A stretch of 64,000 nucleotides of DNA from Paenibacillus sp. FSL W8-0426 (GCF_037969725.1 NZ_CP150203.1:202001-266000); one strand, 5' to 3'; positions 24,643 to 34,515 are shown, counted from the stretch's first letter. Made by a program: numbers and translations. The notes: generated by a model not told the origin, from the sequence alone.

Positions 24643-26751
24643 ATGCAGCATATTCATAAACGATGGAACAAGCTGGGTTCGATGTTGTTGGTTTTCGTGC
24701 TGTTGGCCGTTACTTTGGGAAGCGGGAACGCGTTGGGCGCCGCAAGCTCGTCGACCACTTCGAACACAACCCGGGTTTCCGTGCACGACCCGTCGATCTA
24801 TTACGATTCGGCTACGAACAAATACTATATTTACGGTTCGCATCTGGCTCAGGCCAGCAGCACGGATCTTAGGAACTGGTCGTATGAAGGAACGCAGGGA
24901 TACGCCAACAGCACCCTGTACGCACCGTCCACGTTTGAAGGATATTACTACCTCAAAAATAAAAACAGCGGCTTGTACCTGGACGTGGCCGACGGCTCGG
25001 CCGCGGACGGAACAAGCCTTCGTCAATGGTCTTATAACGGTTCCGATGCGCAGAAATTCAGAATCATGCATTACGGGAACGGGGACTACTACCTGCTTAC
25101 GGCCAATTCGGCCTACAAAAGCGCTATTGACGTCAATGGCGGATCGGCTACGGATGGTGCTCCGATTGAGCAGTGGGCATATTGGGGCGGTGCGATGCAG
25201 CTGTTCCGGATTCAGCAAAATGCGGACGGCACGGTCGCATTCCTGACCAAGGCATCCGGGTATACCGGGGCGTTGGATGTGGCTGGCGGCAGCACGACTG
25301 CCGGAGCAAGCATACAGCAATGGAACTACTGGGGAGGAGATATGCAGAAATGGGAGCTGGTCAAAGCAGGCGGCACCGGCAATGCGTCCCGCAGCGCCGG
25401 GGCGGCGCTGACGTCCGCTCTGGCGGTATCGTATGCTTGGGCCGGATATAACGATCAGGACAGCTCCGGCGGCCATGCGGTATGGGCACCGGCTTCGCCG
25501 ATCTACAATCCTTCCTATACGTGGGCAGACGGTTCCAAGGGCGCCTACATGTTGTATTACTCCACGTCTTCGACCTATATTCGCTCAGCCATCGGTTTTG
25601 GCGTATCCAAGTCCGTAAAGGGGCCATACGAGTACATTGATACCATCATTTACTCGGGCTTCACCAGCGGAAGCAATCCAATAACCACCACGTCATCCCT
25701 CGGCTCCAAAACGGTAAACACGTGGTACCAGAATACCAACATTCCCGAGCTGATCGACAAAGGCACGCTTTCCGGCACGCGGAGCGGCTGGTTCCTGGGC
25801 AATGGCGGTTACAACAACACGCTATTCCCGAATGCCATCGATCCTACATTGACTTACGATAGTTCCGGAAAACTGTGGATGAGTTACGGCTCTTGGTCAG
25901 GGGGAATTTACATTCTTCAGATCAATCCCGATACAGGGCAGCCGATTTATCCGGGATCGGATAGCGGCAATACGGACCGTTATTTCGGGAAACGCATTGC
26001 GGGCGGTTACGGCAAAACCGGAGAAGCGCCGTACATCATTTATGACAAGGATGCAGGCTACTACTACCTTTACGTGACGTACGGCGGTTTGGCCAATGAA
26101 GGCGGGTATCATATTCGCGTGTATCGTTCCACAACGATCGACGGAACATATACCGATGCTGCCGGCAATCAGGCAGTCTATGCATCCGCTTCCGTCGATC
26201 AGTCGACCCGGGGAGTGAAGCTCTTCGGCAACTATGCGTTGGCCGGCATACCGCTCGGGTACAAATCGGGCGGGCATAATTCTGCCTTCGTCGATACGGA
26301 CGGTGCGAGGTACTTGATTTACCATACCCGCTTCAATAATGGGACCGAGTACCATGAGGTTCGGGCGCATCAGCAATTTTTGAACGCCGACAAATGGCCG
26401 GTGACGGCCGTATACGAATTTTTGGGCAGCAGCATCTCTTCCACCGGATATAGCGCGAGCGACATGACGGGAACGTACCAATTCGTCAATATGGGGCTGG
26501 ATGCTTCCATTAGCGGCGTGGGCATGCTTCCGACCCGAAGCGTGACGCTGAACGCCAACGGGACGATTACCGGCGACGTGACAGGCACATGGTCGAACAC
26601 CGCCGGTACGTATTACTGCACCATGGTCATTAACGGGGTGACGTACAAAGGCGTATTCTTCAAACAAAAAAATGAGCTGTCCGGCCATAACGAAGTGATG
26701 ACATTCTCACTGATCGGTTCCAACAACCAATCCATCTTTGGTTCCAAATAG
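24643..26751 (+). CDS. Secreted GH43 arabinan endo-1,5-alpha-L-arabinosidase with internal ricin-type domain
   Basis: The 702-residue enzyme starts with a signal peptide (about 1-33). The GH43 beta-propeller opens with VHDPSIYYD (Asp49 is the probable base). It is then interrupted at about 98-240 by a ricin-type beta-trefoil lectin domain with three repeats (GLYLDV..., SAIDV..., GALDV..., each with a QW motif). The propeller resumes at AWAGYNDQD and includes the WAPA and NAIDPTL segments. A C-terminal beta domain ends the protein. It should cut arabinan outside the cell while the trefoil binds sugar polymer. AAGGGAG precedes the ATG. Confidence 0.87.
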   Translation: MQHIHKRWNKLGSMLLVFVLLAVTLGSGNALGAASSSTTSNTTRVSVHDPSIYYDSATNKYYIYGSHLAQASSTDLRNWSYEGTQGYANSTLYAPSTFEGYYYLKNKNSGLYLDVADGSAADGTSLRQWSYNGSDAQKFRIMHYGNGDYYLLTANSAYKSAIDVNGGSATDGAPIEQWAYWGGAMQLFRIQQNADGTVAFLTKASGYTGALDVAGGSTTAGASIQQWNYWGGDMQKWELVKAGGTGNASRSAGAALTSALAVSYAWAGYNDQDSSGGHAVWAPASPIYNPSYTWADGSKGAYMLYYSTSSTYIRSAIGFGVSKSVKGPYEYIDTIIYSGFTSGSNPITTTSSLGSKTVNTWYQNTNIPELIDKGTLSGTRSGWFLGNGGYNNTLFPNAIDPTLTYDSSGKLWMSYGSWSGGIYILQINPDTGQPIYPGSDSGNTDRYFGKRIAGGYGKTGEAPYIIYDKDAGYYYLYVTYGGLANEGGYHIRVYRSTTIDGTYTDAAGNQAVYASASVDQSTRGVKLFGNYALAGIPLGYKSGGHNSAFVDTDGARYLIYHTRFNNGTEYHEVRAHQQFLNADKWPVTAVYEFLGSSISSTGYSASDMTGTYQFVNMGLDASISGVGMLPTRSVTLNANGTITGDVTGTWSNTAGTYYCTMVINGVTYKGVFFKQKNELSGHNEVMTFSLIGSNNQSIFGSK

Positions 26752-26887
26752 GATCATCTGCGATCGGCGATGCCAGTTCCCTTTGGATTAGGCGTGTGAT
26801 ATTGATCACGGAAACAGAGCCTGCCGTTTTCCAAAATAACCATAGTGAAGTGATGCTGTGTTTAGGGAAAAGGAGGCACGATCATAG

Positions 26888-27106
26888 ATGGCAGGAAGCC
26901 GCGAAATGGTTCAACCTGATTACATTATCGAACAAGTCGTCGACCGGTTCCCGTGCAGGGCACTGTGGAGCGAAGGCCGCCCTTGTCTGGAGTATCAACG
27001 GGAAGGCGATCTGGTGCAGATTGCGGAATATGTTCGAGAGCACTTTGGAGTCGAGCTGCTGGACGTCTTTTTCACCGCCGTGGAGAGTCTTCCGCTTGAA
27101 CCGTGA
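26888..27106 (+). CDS. Small hypothetical protein
   Basis: A 72-residue acidic soluble protein (IIEQVVDRFPCRALWSEGRP, then an EYVREHFGVELLDVFF helix). AAGGAGG lies 12 bases before the ATG. It resembles short conserved Paenibacillus proteins, but I cannot name a family. A bidirectional terminator lies just downstream. Confidence 0.55.
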   Translation: MAGSREMVQPDYIIEQVVDRFPCRALWSEGRPCLEYQREGDLVQIAEYVREHFGVELLDVFFTAVESLPLEP

Positions 27107-27161
27107 TGAACTGATGACTACATGTAACAGGAGCCCAAATAATCAACACAAACGCAATAGA

Positions 27162-27211
27162 AAAACTCACGAGACAGATGGCCGCAAGGCCTGGCATCTC
27201 GTGAGTTTTTT
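27162..27211. terminator. Bidirectional terminator
   Basis: AAAACTCACGAGA pairs with TCTCGTGAGTTTT, with an inner GGCC/GGCC stem, between convergent genes. T runs lie on both strands. Confidence 0.85.
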
Positions 27212-27258
27212 AATCCTGCCTTCATGCGCAGGTGATGCGGTCGGGAAGACAGGATGTC

Positions 27259-29019
27259 CTATGCCTGCAATTTGAAGCGGCTGATCAGCTCGCCCATCCG
27301 GATGACGCTGGCCTTGACCTGTTCGGACTGGTCGGATACGTCGCCGGATTGTTCTGTTGCCGATACCATCTGTTCGGCAATATGCTGCGTGGACACGGCC
27401 GATTGTTCGCTGGCTGCGGCAATTTCCTGAATGGAGCGAACCATCGTTTCAATGGATTCATTCGTCTCCTGTATGATGTGGAACAAACTAGCCGATGCAT
27501 TTTTGTTCTGGTTTGCATGCTGTGCGTACTGTTCTGCCGTTTCTTGAAGCAGCATCGCATTTTCATTGACTTGTTGGGACACCCAGGCGAGCAGTTCCCG
27601 AACATGGGAGGACAAGTTGGTAACGGAATCGACGACCTCAACGGTCACCTGCTGGATTTGATCGGCAGCCTGGCGGGAGCCGTCCGCAAGCTTGCGGATC
27701 TCATCGGCCACGACCGCAAAACCTCTGCCGGCGTCTCCGGCTCGTGCGGCTTCAATCGAAGCGTTGAGGGCAAGCAAATTGGTTTGTGCCGAGATGTTCA
27801 GGATGGACTGGGAGAGCAGGCTGATTTGATCCACCGCCTGCGCACGCACTAAAGCATTGCTCAACCGGGTCTCGGTTTGTTGATACACTTGTTCCGCGGC
27901 CTTGCCGGATTCCTCTGCACGGGCTACCAACTGATGAGCTTGTTCAATGCTTTCTTCGGCTTGGACCACGCTCTCCTGGGCTTTGCTGCCGATGAAATGG
28001 GCCGATTCACGGATGTTATCCGCCGATGAGTTCATCGTTTCCGTATACGCGGACGTCTCCTGCATCGTGGCTGACAGCTGCTCTACGGTAGCGGAGACGT
28101 CCAGGACGCTTTTGTTCAGCTCCTGCATGCTGGCATTGGTGTTTTCGCTCATCGCATGAATGGAGCGGGATTCTTCCGCTACGCCCGTAATGATATTCAC
28201 CGTGCTTGCCGTCATTTGGTCAATGGAGCGGGCGATGACGCTGATCTCGTTTTTCCCCTGTAATAGCTCGGGATTCAATGTCGCATACATGCGCCCTGCC
28301 GTGATTTCCTGGCAATACTGGGTGATGCCTTTCATTCGGCGGTGAAGGTTGCGAACGGTGATCCAGGTCCCGCCGACCATAAGAACCAGAAGAATGATTT
28401 GAAGGAAGCCGAGTATGCTGGCATGGTTTTGTATGTTGGTTTCGGTTTGTTCGAACAGGGCGGCCGATTGTGCTTCATTGTACTCGGCCAGAGCGGTTAA
28501 CGATTCAACGATCGCGGTGCTGTTCGAGTTGATGCGATTGCGTTCCTCCTGGTCGTAGGTGCTGGTATTTTTCTTGGCCTCCATAATCTTTTCGATATCT
28601 GCATAGTATGTATCCAGCTTTTGCTTCAAGTCGCCGTACATGCCCTGTTCTTGCTCGTTAAGATGTTGTGAGGAATAGCTGTTCAAGCCTTCGGACACGA
28701 GCCCTTTTCCTTTTTGAACCTGTTGATATTGCTTGTCCGTGTATTCCGATTTATCAAGCACCTTGGTATAGTTGGCACGCATGTTGTAGAAGTCGGCTTT
28801 GATGCCGAGAATGATGGCTTGATGCTGGAACCGGTCCTTGTATAACGTTTCCTGACCGTCTTGCGCGCCTTTCATGCCGTCCATGCCGACGAGAAATACG
28901 ACGAACAAGGCGATCACGTTGAAACTGACCATCAAAATGAAGGTTGTCGTCAGCTTCAGGCGGTTTAGCCAAGCGAACCTGCCTGAAGAAGATGGTTCCG
29001 AATCGGATTTGCGAAACAT
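27259..29019 (-). CDS. Methyl-accepting chemotaxis protein
   Basis: This transmembrane chemoreceptor (586 residues) has a first membrane segment near 25-45, an extracellular four-helix-bundle-like domain, a second membrane segment and HAMP linker near 205-260, and a long coiled-coil signalling domain with the conserved hairpin region around [20 protein letters not shown] chose the start at 29019 because AAGGGGG lies before it; the frame extends to 29103 without support. The ligand is unknown. It is divergent from pspA. Confidence 0.93.
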   Translation of the reverse strand: MFRKSDSEPSSSGRFAWLNRLKLTTTFILMVSFNVIALFVVFLVGMDGMKGAQDGQETLYKDRFQHQAIILGIKADFYNMRANYTKVLDKSEYTDKQYQQVQKGKGLVSEGLNSYSSQHLNEQEQGMYGDLKQKLDTYYADIEKIMEAKKNTSTYDQEERNRINSNSTAIVESLTALAEYNEAQSAALFEQTETNIQNHASILGFLQIILLVLMVGGTWITVRNLHRRMKGITQYCQEITAGRMYATLNPELLQGKNEISVIARSIDQMTASTVNIITGVAEESRSIHAMSENTNASMQELNKSVLDVSATVEQLSATMQETSAYTETMNSSADNIRESAHFIGSKAQESVVQAEESIEQAHQLVARAEESGKAAEQVYQQTETRLSNALVRAQAVDQISLLSQSILNISAQTNLLALNASIEAARAGDAGRGFAVVADEIRKLADGSRQAADQIQQVTVEVVDSVTNLSSHVRELLAWVSQQVNENAMLLQETAEQYAQHANQNKNASASLFHIIQETNESIETMVRSIQEIAAASEQSAVSTQHIAEQMVSATEQSGDVSDQSEQVKASVIRMGELISRFKLQA

Positions 29020-29228
29020 ATAGAATCCCCCTTGTTGTATCGATCCGTGCCGTGATTGGGCCGGATGTAATGCTATCCTGCTCAAGCATCGTGCACTTGC
29101 CACGAATCGTGATATCTATATGGATATATCGGAATATGGGACATTATGGAACAGGTAGAAAGTGGATGATTTTTAAATAAATGATTTAATATTGAAAGTT
29201 GTTATATGTTTGAATCGTCATAGAAAAA

Positions 29229-29254
29229 TGAAACCTCTGATGTAAATTCATGTA
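29229..29254 (+). promoter_or_regulatory. Sigma-W-like ECF promoter upstream of pspA
   Basis: TGAAAC (29229-29234), 16 bases, then TGTA (29251-29254) fits the sigma-W pattern TGAAAC-N16-CGTA with one change. The pspA-ydjGHI operon is a sigma-W target in B. subtilis. Confidence 0.5.
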
Positions 29255-29293
29255 TTATAGTAAAAATGGTTACTTACTGTAGGAGGTACGGAC

Positions 29294-29992
29294 ATGGGCG
29301 TGTGGACGAGATTCAGGGATGTCATGAAGGCAAATGTAAACCATCTGCTGGAACGGGCGGATGATCCGGAGAAGGTTGTGGATGCATGCATGCGAAGCAT
29401 GAACAGCGATCTGGGCCAGGTTAAGGCAGAAACTGCAGGCGTATTGGCTGAAGAGAGCCGGGCGAAGCGGGCGGTGGATGAGTGCGCAGCAGAAATCCGG
29501 AAACTCCAGCGGTATGCCGAAAAATCGGTTCAGGACGGCGATGAGGACAGGGCAAGAGGATTTCTGGAGAAGAAAGCAAAGCTGGCGGGTAAAATGGGCG
29601 AGCTTCAGGCGGCCCATGAACGGGCGTCGGCCAAGGCGAAAATGATGAAACACATGCAGGATAAGCTGGTATCCGATCTGAATCGGCTTGAATCCAGGCA
29701 TGCGGAGCTCAAGGGAAAAATGGCCGATGCCCGGGCGCAGCAGCAGGCAAATGAACGGAATGCCGCGCTGCGGAGTGCGGATGCTGCCTTTAAAGCGATG
29801 GAGGAGAAGGCAAATCAGGCGCTAAATGAAGCAACGGCGCTTGCCGAGTTGCGTGCAGAAGCACAAGGCGACGATTTGGATGAATTGATTGCGCAGCTGG
29901 AGCGCGAGATGAATGCTGAGCCACGCGGTGGAAACGAGGCACTCACAACCGAGGAGGAGCTCCGGGCCCTGCAAGAACAGCAAAGGAAGTAA
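29294..29992 (+). CDS. pspA: PspA/IM30 family envelope-stress protein
   Basis: The 232-residue, nearly all-helical protein begins GVWTRFRDVMKANVNHLLE, an amphipathic membrane-binding helix, followed by long coiled coils; this is typical of PspA/IM30. It oligomerises on the inner membrane face to keep it sealed under stress. GTAGGAGG precedes the ATG. It is first in a four-gene set equivalent to pspA-ydjG-ydjH-ydjI. Confidence 0.92.
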   Translation: MGVWTRFRDVMKANVNHLLERADDPEKVVDACMRSMNSDLGQVKAETAGVLAEESRAKRAVDECAAEIRKLQRYAEKSVQDGDEDRARGFLEKKAKLAGKMGELQAAHERASAKAKMMKHMQDKLVSDLNRLESRHAELKGKMADARAQQQANERNAALRSADAAFKAMEEKANQALNEATALAELRAEAQGDDLDELIAQLEREMNAEPRGGNEALTTEEELRALQEQQRK

Positions 29993-30064
29993 TCGTCAGC
30001 TCTGCGTAACTTGACTTGTATGGAAGGAGCAAACGACCGATATTACAGACATGGGGGTGGGCAA

Positions 30065-31096
30065 ATGCCTGTCATTGAATATAAATGCCCCAATTGCGGC
30101 AGCGGCATGATGTTTGACAGCGTTACAGGAGCATTGTCCTGTCCGAGCTGCGGACGGAAGGACGACATTGAGCAGCTTCCAGACCCTTTGAAGCGGCAGG
30201 TCTTCGAGGCAGGAGAGGTGAAGGAGTACCATTGCACCAGCTGTGGAGCCGTTATCGTAACCGAACCGGAGACAAGCGCCACGACATGCAGCTTCTGCGG
30301 ATCGGCGGTGGTGCTGGCGGACCGATTGAGCGGGGAGTTGGCGCCTGCCAAGGTCATTCCGTTTTCGATTGGAAAGGAAGAGGCGAAGCGAGCGTTTAAA
30401 AAATGGTGCAAAAAAGGTTTACTGACACCCAGCTTTTTCATGACAGCGGACCGGATCAAGGGAATCACCGGAATATACGTGCCGTTTTGGTTGTATGAGC
30501 TACATAATAAGGTTGTTGTAAGCGGTACGGGGACCAAGATAAGGACCTATACCCAAGGAGATTTTGATTATACGGAAACCAGGTACTTCAACATTTATCG
30601 AAGAATACGGCTAAATTTCGTAAATCTTCCTATTGATGCTTCCGCCAAGATGAACGATGCATTGATGGATAAACTGGAGCCGTTTCCTCAGAACAAGATG
30701 AAGGAGTTCAAAACCCCTTACTTAGCCGGATACATTGCAGAGAAGTACAGCTATACTGATGAAGAGCTGCTTCCTAGGGCGAAGGACAAGATGATGCCAT
30801 ATATCGACGAGTATGTGTCTTCAACGGTATCACAGTACAACAGCGTCAGCTTCACGGATGAACACATCGATACTGCGATGAAAAAGGCGGATTATGCATT
30901 GCTCCCGGTGTGGATGGTGCAGTACGACTATAAGGGGAAGGAATATACCTTCGCTATGAATGGTCATACGGGCAAGATTGTAGGCAAGCCTCCTATAAGC
31001 AAAGTTAAGGTTACCGCTTGGTTTACGGGGATCGCAGGAATTTCTTTCGTGGCCCTCAAGACGGTTTCATGGATAATGGGAGGGGGATTCCTTTGA
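30065..31096 (+). CDS. ydjG: YdjG-like zinc-ribbon protein of the psp operon
   Basis: The 343-residue protein opens with two zinc ribbons: Cys8/Cys11 with Cys26/Cys29, and Cys57/Cys60 with Cys75/Cys78. A soluble alpha/beta region follows, and a C-terminal hydrophobic segment (about 322-340) anchors it. I chose the ATG at 30065 (GGGGGTGGGC before it; the following PVIEYKCP is the natural beginning) over 30011. It overlaps the start of the next gene. It probably recruits PspA or the SPFH protein to the membrane. Confidence 0.82.
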   Translation: MPVIEYKCPNCGSGMMFDSVTGALSCPSCGRKDDIEQLPDPLKRQVFEAGEVKEYHCTSCGAVIVTEPETSATTCSFCGSAVVLADRLSGELAPAKVIPFSIGKEEAKRAFKKWCKKGLLTPSFFMTADRIKGITGIYVPFWLYELHNKVVVSGTGTKIRTYTQGDFDYTETRYFNIYRRIRLNFVNLPIDASAKMNDALMDKLEPFPQNKMKEFKTPYLAGYIAEKYSYTDEELLPRAKDKMMPYIDEYVSSTVSQYNSVSFTDEHIDTAMKKADYALLPVWMVQYDYKGKEYTFAMNGHTGKIVGKPPISKVKVTAWFTGIAGISFVALKTVSWIMGGGFL

Positions 31097-31896
31097 AAAA
31101 TAGGGCGAGAGGATTTTCATTGATTGCTCTTGTCTTGTTGGCGGCCTGTTGGTTGTTTCCATTATTCGCAGTGGATAAGGTGGCGGCAGCCGGAAACAAA
31201 AATTTGATTTACGATAAGGCTGGACTGCTCTCCAAACAGGAGAAGGACGAGTTGAATCGGCTTGCCAATGAGTACGGTGCCGAACGGGAAACGGACTTTA
31301 TTATCTATACGTCCAACAATGAGGCAAATAAGGATGTACAGCTAATGACAGAGGATTTCTATGATAAAAAGGGTCCCGGTTACGATAAGGCTCACGGCAA
31401 TGCCGTCATCTTGGCCATGGATATGCACAATCGAGAAATATACTTGGCCGGCTTTTATAAAGCGAAGGAGTATCTCGATGACAGCAGGCTGGATAAGATC
31501 AGGGACAAGATCACGCCTGATCTGACTGACGGAAATTATGAGATGGCCTTTGAAAAATACATTCGATTATCGTACAAATACATGGGATATGAGCCTGGTG
31601 TAAACCCAGAAAATATTGTATTTAAGTTGTGGTTTCAGCTTGGTGTTTCCATTGTGATAGCTTGGATCATCGTAGCTGTGATGGTCTCGCGTTCAGGAGG
31701 CAAGGTGACCGTCGATCGAACAACATACCAGGATTCGGCAACTTCCAGCGTAGTAGATCGGCGAGACGAGTATACTCACACTACCGTGACCAAACGCAGA
31801 ATTGAAAGCAGCAGCGACAGTTCAAGCGGCGGCGGAGGCGGCGGGGGTACGACCAGTGGCGGGCACTCGCACAGCGGCAGCCGGGGATCTTTTTAG
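31093..31896 (+). CDS. ydjH: YdjH-like TPM-domain membrane protein
   Basis: The 267-residue protein has an N-terminal signal or anchor segment (about 9-30), a TPM domain (LIYDKAGLLSKQEKDELNRL onward), a second membrane segment near 180-200, and a Ser/Gly/His-rich tail of low complexity. The start is a TTG at 31093 overlapping the previous stop (TTGA), with GGAGGGGG upstream; a longer ATG start at 31018 would sit inside ydjG and lacks a site. This is the equivalent of B. subtilis YdjH. Confidence 0.82.
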   Translation: MKNRARGFSLIALVLLAACWLFPLFAVDKVAAAGNKNLIYDKAGLLSKQEKDELNRLANEYGAERETDFIIYTSNNEANKDVQLMTEDFYDKKGPGYDKAHGNAVILAMDMHNREIYLAGFYKAKEYLDDSRLDKIRDKITPDLTDGNYEMAFEKYIRLSYKYMGYEPGVNPENIVFKLWFQLGVSIVIAWIIVAVMVSRSGGKVTVDRTTYQDSATSSVVDRRDEYTHTTVTKRRIESSSDSSSGGGGGGGTTSGGHSHSGSRGSF

Positions 31897-31938
31897 GATG
31901 ATGGCGGCTTATTGATTTCAGGAAAGGAAGGGATAAGG

Positions 31939-32949
31939 ATGGGTTTTTTCAGGAACCAATTTGCAAACGTGGTGGAATGGGAAGAATTCAGGGATGACAT
32001 GATTTTTTGGAAATGGAGCAACCGGGAAATCAAAAAAGGCAGCAAGCTGGTGATCCGTTCGGGGCAGGATGCCATTTTCCTCAACAACGGCAAAATCGAA
32101 GGCATATTCGAGGATGAAGGTTCGTTCAGTATCGAATCGGACATCATTCCGTTTCTGTCTACATTAAAAGGATTCAAATTCGGCTTCAACAGCGGCATGC
32201 GGGTTGAGGTGCTGTTCGTCAACACCAAAGAGTTCACCGTACGGTGGGGCACGCAGAGCCCGATTCTGATCCCGACGCCGCAGCTTCCCGGGGGCATGCC
32301 GATCCGAGCGAACGGCACGTTTAATTTCAAAGTGAGCGACTATGTCACACTGATCGATAAAATTGCGGGCATCAAACAGAGCTATCTCGTCGAGGATGTC
32401 AAAATCCGCATGACCGCCGTATTGGATCAATTGCTTATGAAGTGGATCAGCCGGGAAGGCAAGGACATGTTCAACCTGCAGGCCAATGCCGCCGAAATTG
32501 CGCGCGGAATCCGCGAGGATCTGGACATGGAAATGATGGACATCGGCATTGGCATTACCGGTTTCCAAGTTATGAGCTTTAATTATCCGCAAGAAATCCA
32601 GGACATGATTACGAAAACAGCCTCCCACGAAATGATCGGCAACCTTCAGAAATACCAGCAGGTCAGCATGACGGACGGCATCGCTTCGGGCAAGGTGAAG
32701 GGTGGGGGAGCAGCTTCGGACATGGCAAGCATGATGATGGGCATGAACATGGCGAACGAAATGCTGAAGAACATGAATCAGGGCAATGCAGGTCAACATC
32801 AGAACCCGAACCAGCAGCAAGAAGCCGGTCAGTCCAATGCGCAGGGAGGAAGCGCCCCTTCTTCCAATGCACCGAATTTTTGTCCGAATTGCGGAACCAA
32901 AAACGAAGGCTCCAAATTTTGTCCGAACTGTGGTCATAAACTGGGGTAA
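31939..32949 (+). CDS. ydjI: YdjI-like SPFH/band 7 protein with C-terminal zinc ribbon
   Basis: The 336-residue protein begins GFFRNQFANVVEW, has an SPFH-type core, a Met/Gly/Gln-rich linker (about 255-305) and a final double CxxC zinc ribbon (NFCPNCGTK and KFCPNCGHK). It matches B. subtilis YdjI, which works with PspA at the membrane. The start at 31939 follows GGAAGGGATAAGG. A terminator closes the operon at 32980. Confidence 0.87.
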   Translation: MGFFRNQFANVVEWEEFRDDMIFWKWSNREIKKGSKLVIRSGQDAIFLNNGKIEGIFEDEGSFSIESDIIPFLSTLKGFKFGFNSGMRVEVLFVNTKEFTVRWGTQSPILIPTPQLPGGMPIRANGTFNFKVSDYVTLIDKIAGIKQSYLVEDVKIRMTAVLDQLLMKWISREGKDMFNLQANAAEIARGIREDLDMEMMDIGIGITGFQVMSFNYPQEIQDMITKTASHEMIGNLQKYQQVSMTDGIASGKVKGGGAASDMASMMMGMNMANEMLKNMNQGNAGQHQNPNQQQEAGQSNAQGGSAPSSNAPNFCPNCGTKNEGSKFCPNCGHKLG

Positions 32950-32979
32950 CACGAATGTCTCCCGCCGGGGAGGCGGTAT

Positions 32980-33024
32980 AAGCTGGCGGACGGGTGAACT
33001 TGCACCCGGTGGCCGGCTTTTTTT
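32980..33024 (+). terminator. Intrinsic terminator of the psp operon
   Basis: AAGCTGGC and GGGTG pair with CACCC and GGCCGGCTT in an interrupted stem followed by a T tract. Confidence 0.75.
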
Positions 33025-33097
33025 CTCTCCCTGTAGTTGTACGGCAAGGCATTACCCGCCGGGTGGAAAACAATGATTTATTTTTAGTTGAAAAGTG

Positions 33098-33138
33098 TTG
33101 ACAAAGTGAACGAGATATATTATCTTTAAATCAAGATA
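33098..33138 (+). promoter_or_regulatory. Promoter with MhqR-like operator
   Basis: TTGACA (33098-33103), 17 bases, then TATCTT (33121-33126). The -10 box forms the left arm of a palindrome ATCTT-N6-AAGAT (33122-33137). The same palindrome precedes mhqO, so one MarR-type repressor may control both genes. Confidence 0.65.
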
Positions 33139-33183
33139 TTTAATATAAAACAAAACAAACACCACAATAAAGGAGAGATCAAG

Positions 33184-33420
33184 ATGATTATTCCAATGCT
33201 GGACAGAATCAACGAGTTGTCGAGACAGGCGAAAGAGAATGGTTTGACGGAAATGGAGAAAATGGAGCAGGCCCGCCTGCGCCGGGAATATCTTCAGGTC
33301 TTCCGCGGCTCGGTCAACGACATTCTGCTGAACGCAACCATCTATGATCCGAATGGCGATGACGTCACTCCTGACAAACTGAAAGCAAGACAGGAAGAAA
33401 TCGCGAAAGACAAAGAATAA
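33184..33420 (+). CDS. DUF896 (YnzC-like) small protein
   Basis: The 78-residue helical protein fits the DUF896/UPF0291 family: MLDRINELSRQAKENGLTE, then EKMEQARLRREYLQVFRGS. The family forms a helical hairpin of unknown function; B. subtilis YnzC is associated with the SOS gene yneA. Here it has its own promoter with an MhqR-like operator and lies before the ring-cleavage dioxygenase gene, which suggests a quinone or electrophile-stress link. AAGGAGAG precedes the ATG. Confidence 0.85.
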   Translation: MIIPMLDRINELSRQAKENGLTEMEKMEQARLRREYLQVFRGSVNDILLNATIYDPNGDDVTPDKLKARQEEIAKDKE

Positions 33421-33436
33421 ATTTTTTTACTCATAT

Positions 33437-33452
33437 ATCTTAAAATAAAGAT
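33437..33452 (+). promoter_or_regulatory. Second ATCTT-N6-AAGAT operator, upstream of mhqO
   Basis: ATCTT (33437-33441) and AAGAT (33448-33452) with a 6-base A/T spacer, the same spacing as at 33122-33137. It lies 63 bases before the dioxygenase start. Confidence 0.6.
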
Positions 33453-33514
33453 TATATAATTCAAAATAAATAAACAAAACAAATAAAAATGGTATACACT
33501 TAGGAGGAATTACA

Positions 33515-34480
33515 ATGACTATTCAAACGACAGGCATCCACCACATTACCGCATTCGCTGGAGACCCACAGGCTAACGTTGACTTCTATGCCGGGGTTCT
33601 CGGACTGAGACTGGTGAAAAGAACCGTTAATTTTGACGCACCAGACGTGTACCATCTGTATTTCGGGGATGAACACGGCAGTCCAGGCACCATCATCACG
33701 TTCTTCCCGTCAGCTGGTGCACGTCGCGGCCAGATTGGCGGCGGCCAAGTCGGCGTAACGACGTATGCCATTCCGGTCGGTGCGCTCGATTTCTGGCAAG
33801 AGCGTTTGGAGGGTTTCGGTCTTAACGTGACGAGAACAACCCGCTTCTCCGAAACATTCCTACAATTCGAGGACACCGAGGGGCTGCGTTTGGAACTCGT
33901 TGAACGTGAGGAAGGAGCAAACAGCACTTGGACGCAAGGAAGCATCCCGGCTGATAAAGCGATCAAAGGATTCGGCGGCGCCGTGTTGTTCAGCGTCAAT
34001 CCGTTGAGAACGATGGATGCGCTGGTACGCATTCTGGGCTTCGTCAAAGTGGATGAGAACGCAGAGTATGCCCGCTTCCGCTCCATCGGTGACCTGGGCA
34101 ACGTGATCGATGTGCCTGTAGAGCGTATTCCGCTTGGAACGGGCGGGGCAGGTACGGTGCACCACATTGCATGGCGTGCCAAAGATTTCGAGGAGCATGA
34201 TCAATGGAGGGATGCCGTGTATCAATACGGATACCAGCCTACACCGATCCGGGATCGTCAATACTTCAATGCCATCTACTTCCGTGAAGCGGGCGGAATC
34301 TTGTTCGAAATCGCGACGGATCCTCCGGGCTTTGCAAGAGACGAACCCGCCGAGACCATGGGAGAAAAATTGATGCTGCCGGATTGGTTCGAACCGCACC
34401 GCGATCAGATCGAGGCGAATCTGCAGCCGATTGAAGTACGGGTATTGGAACCTGCGGGCACGACTTTGGAGCAAGGCTAA
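33515..34480 (+). CDS. mhqO: Ring-cleaving dioxygenase, MhqO-like
   Basis: The 321-residue protein has two tandem vicinal-oxygen-chelate (glyoxalase) modules. Likely metal ligands are His9 (TGIHHITAF), a His in TVHHIAWR, and Glu in ILFEIATDPPGF. It matches MhqO/YdfO dioxygenases that open hydroquinone rings and give resistance to methylhydroquinone and catechol. AGGAGG precedes the ATG. The operator at 33437 supports control by an MhqR-type repressor, which is not in the window. Confidence 0.88.
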   Translation: MTIQTTGIHHITAFAGDPQANVDFYAGVLGLRLVKRTVNFDAPDVYHLYFGDEHGSPGTIITFFPSAGARRGQIGGGQVGVTTYAIPVGALDFWQERLEGFGLNVTRTTRFSETFLQFEDTEGLRLELVEREEGANSTWTQGSIPADKAIKGFGGAVLFSVNPLRTMDALVRILGFVKVDENAEYARFRSIGDLGNVIDVPVERIPLGTGGAGTVHHIAWRAKDFEEHDQWRDAVYQYGYQPTPIRDRQYFNAIYFREAGGILFEIATDPPGFARDEPAETMGEKLMLPDWFEPHRDQIEANLQPIEVRVLEPAGTTLEQG

Positions 34481-34515
34481 TTAACATTTATTTTGCTTAA
34501 GAGAAAGGGAAGAGG

